Shown one piece after another: positions 62,600 through 64,000 of a stretch of 64,000 nt of DNA. This DNA is from Lanius collurio (taxonomy: Eukaryota > Chordata > Aves > Passeriformes > Laniidae). The notes under the pieces are model-generated. The model saw nothing but the letters and a program-made list of their open reading frames with translations, did not search any database and was not told the origin of the DNA. The stretch covers positions 10,883,708 to 10,947,707 of the forward strand of contig JACBWW010000008.1 in assembly GCA_020086605.1 (NCBI GenBank), read 5' to 3'. Numbering within the stretch: position 1 is the stretch's first letter; each line of letters starts with the position of its first letter. A program made the position numbers and the translations under genes.

Positions 62600-62820
62600 G
62601 CTGTATTTTTAGTGGTGGTGGTTGGTTGGTTTGCTTTTTTTTTTTTTTTTTGGTGAGGTTTGTTTTGCCGTTCTGTGGGGTTATTTTTTGCTTTGTTTTT
62701 GTTTGGGGGGGCGTGTTTCTTTGTGTGGTTCTGGGGTTGAGGGGTTTTTTTGGGGGGGGGAGAGGGTTGTTTTGTTTTTTCTATATGTACACACGTGGGT
62801 TGGGTTGGTTTTTTTTTTCT
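62600..62820 (+). repeat. G/T-skewed low-complexity tract with G-quadruplex-compatible run
   Basis: About 220 bases are almost free of A and C on the plus strand, with T runs and G runs. At 62733-62760 the order G4, 4-base loop, G4, 7-base T loop, G9 satisfies the usual four-G-tract rule. Confidence 0.8.
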
Positions 62821-63424
62821 CCCAACACCTTCTATTTCAAATTGTCGGCGTTTAAGTGTCCAGTTTGTGATTCCTGGGAAAACTAGGGGAAATGTTTTCC
62901 TACTGATATAAAAGATGGCGAGTATTCATCAAATAATATGTGTGCAGAGAGAGACACCAACCCAGCTCTACAGAGATGCAGTGCAAATACAGGTATCGTG
63001 AAACAGAACAGTGGGAGAACTGTACATGCATTTACAGTAAAATACAAATTAATAAATAAAGCTGATATGAATTCGGCACAATATTTACCCCAATTCTTCT
63101 TGACTATTTATACATTAACAATCCTGAATCAAGTGTTGTAAAGGGGCCAAAAAAAAGTAAAACAGGTGAGAGGGAAAAGCTATTCTCCTCAAGTTAATAA
63201 CTTGTCTGAAAAAGTTGGTCTAATATTTTGGAACCAAATTTGCTTTGATATTCCCACTGCTGACTCCCTGTTAAAACATCTTGTTCTTTGATTGTTGGGA
63301 CAGCTCTTTTCACAACACAGATTTTCTTGTATCTCAAAAGCACCTGCTGTTTTCCTTAGTCTTATTATTAGAAAGACTGATACCACAACTAGTATAATTT
63401 CACAAAAAGCTCTGGCTGCGTTTT

Positions 63425-63585
63425 TGGTGAGACCTTTTTTATTTGCTTTGGAAGAATTTTTTGGCTGGTGAGTTTGATTTTTTTTACTTTTGCTGTCTGT
63501 CTGGAGGAGTGGGTTGTTTGTTAGTTTGATTTGGGTTGTTGGGGGTTTTTTTTGTATTGTTTTTGGGTTTGGGTTTTTTTATTAC
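63425..63585 (+). repeat. Second G/T-skewed tract
   Basis: T-rich sequence with GGG/GGGGG runs, including TTTGGGTTTGGG near 63562-63573. It resembles the 62600 tract in composition but not in exact sequence. Confidence 0.6.
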
Positions 63586-64000
63586 TTTCACTTCAGACTT
63601 TCTTCCCTGTATTCGAAGGTCTAAATACTCTGTAGGAAACTAATGACTATTCTCAAATTAACACAGAGAGAGCTGCGCTGCATTAAGAAACTGGCTCTGA
63701 AAATATCAGATGACCGAATATGGCATTATATCGTTTACAAGTCTTGGTAACTACTACTAAGAGAAATGCAACACACACTCATGTGGGCAAGAAAAGTTCA
63801 TGAGCACGGTATCAGGAGGAAGAATCATTACAGGTTAGCAGAGGCAGATACAAGGGGTTGTTTCTAGAACAGAACTTCGCAACTCTCCCACCGAAATGGC
63901 CGATTGTAGCAGAAATAAAAGCAAACGGATCTGATAATGCCAGACATCGGGAAATATCCCTTCGGCAGTGAAAAAACTTTTCACGAGAATAACGTCCTCG

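Larger units (their letters stand above)
59235..64000 (-). other. DMRT3: DMRT3 intron 1 (partial)
   Basis: From the exon 2 acceptor to the end of the window no DM-domain exon is found on either strand, so exon 1 lies beyond 64000 and the intron exceeds 4.7 kb. Contents include a CR1 tail (59862-60050), a CpG patch (61985-62240), a 34-bp duplication (62329-62387) and G/T-skewed tracts (62600-62820, 63425-63585). The rest shows no recognisable feature. Confidence 0.8.

Noticed and set aside
59235..64000. Search for DMRT3 exon 1 (DM domain)
   Set aside because: No DM-domain coding sequence was found on either strand. The CpG patch at 61985-62240 does not encode one.
1..64000. Male-hypermethylated (MHM)-type kilobase tandem repeat, tRNA, rRNA or intact viral genes
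   Set aside because: Nothing of this kind was seen; all ERV material is solo LTR or degenerate.

Overview
The window is a piece of an avian chromosome carrying part of the DMRT1-DMRT3-DMRT2 cluster. Two doublesex/mab-3-related transcription factor genes lie head to tail on the minus strand. DMRT2 (31775-34903 for the coding part) is complete apart from uncertain non-coding first exons. DMRT3 is represented by its second and last coding exon (58270-59234). Its DM-domain exon 1 must lie beyond 64000, so the last 4.8 kb is intron. A bird source is indicated by CR1 LINE fragments and by LTRs of families widespread in bird genomes, together with the protein sequences. In birds studied so far this cluster is Z-linked. 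Species and chromosome are inferences. || Layout: 1-31500 is gene-free DNA downstream of DMRT2 (in other amniotes the interval towards SMARCA2). It holds a degenerate LTR (3703-4400), a GC/CpG patch with a CTCF-like motif (13780-14045), a probable LTR (22323-22912), a CR1 element split by a nested LTR with a perfect 6-bp target duplication (24545-25592), and an LTR at 28951-29534. DMRT2 follows with a CpG-rich 5' region, a pentanucleotide repeat and a 384-base assembly gap. A second CpG-rich domain spans 37040-38760. The 20 kb between DMRT2 and DMRT3 has no convincing gene. It carries one LTR (49110-49715), a 16-bp minisatellite (50101-50390), a CTCF-like site (50464-50477) and a CpG patch (55120-55400). 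DMRT3 exon 2 and its intron follow, with a minus-strand CR1 tail, a CpG patch, and G/T-skewed tracts including a G-quadruplex-compatible run. || Both genes encode DNA-binding regulators of development. DMRT2 acts in somite/dermomyotome patterning, and DMRT3 in spinal interneurons and the reproductive tract (family knowledge). The adjacent CpG islands and candidate insulator motifs are the parts most likely to matter for regulation. I found no tRNA, rRNA, CRISPR or clear extra protein-coding gene, and no evidence of a novel biochemical system. The most interesting observations are regulatory and structural.
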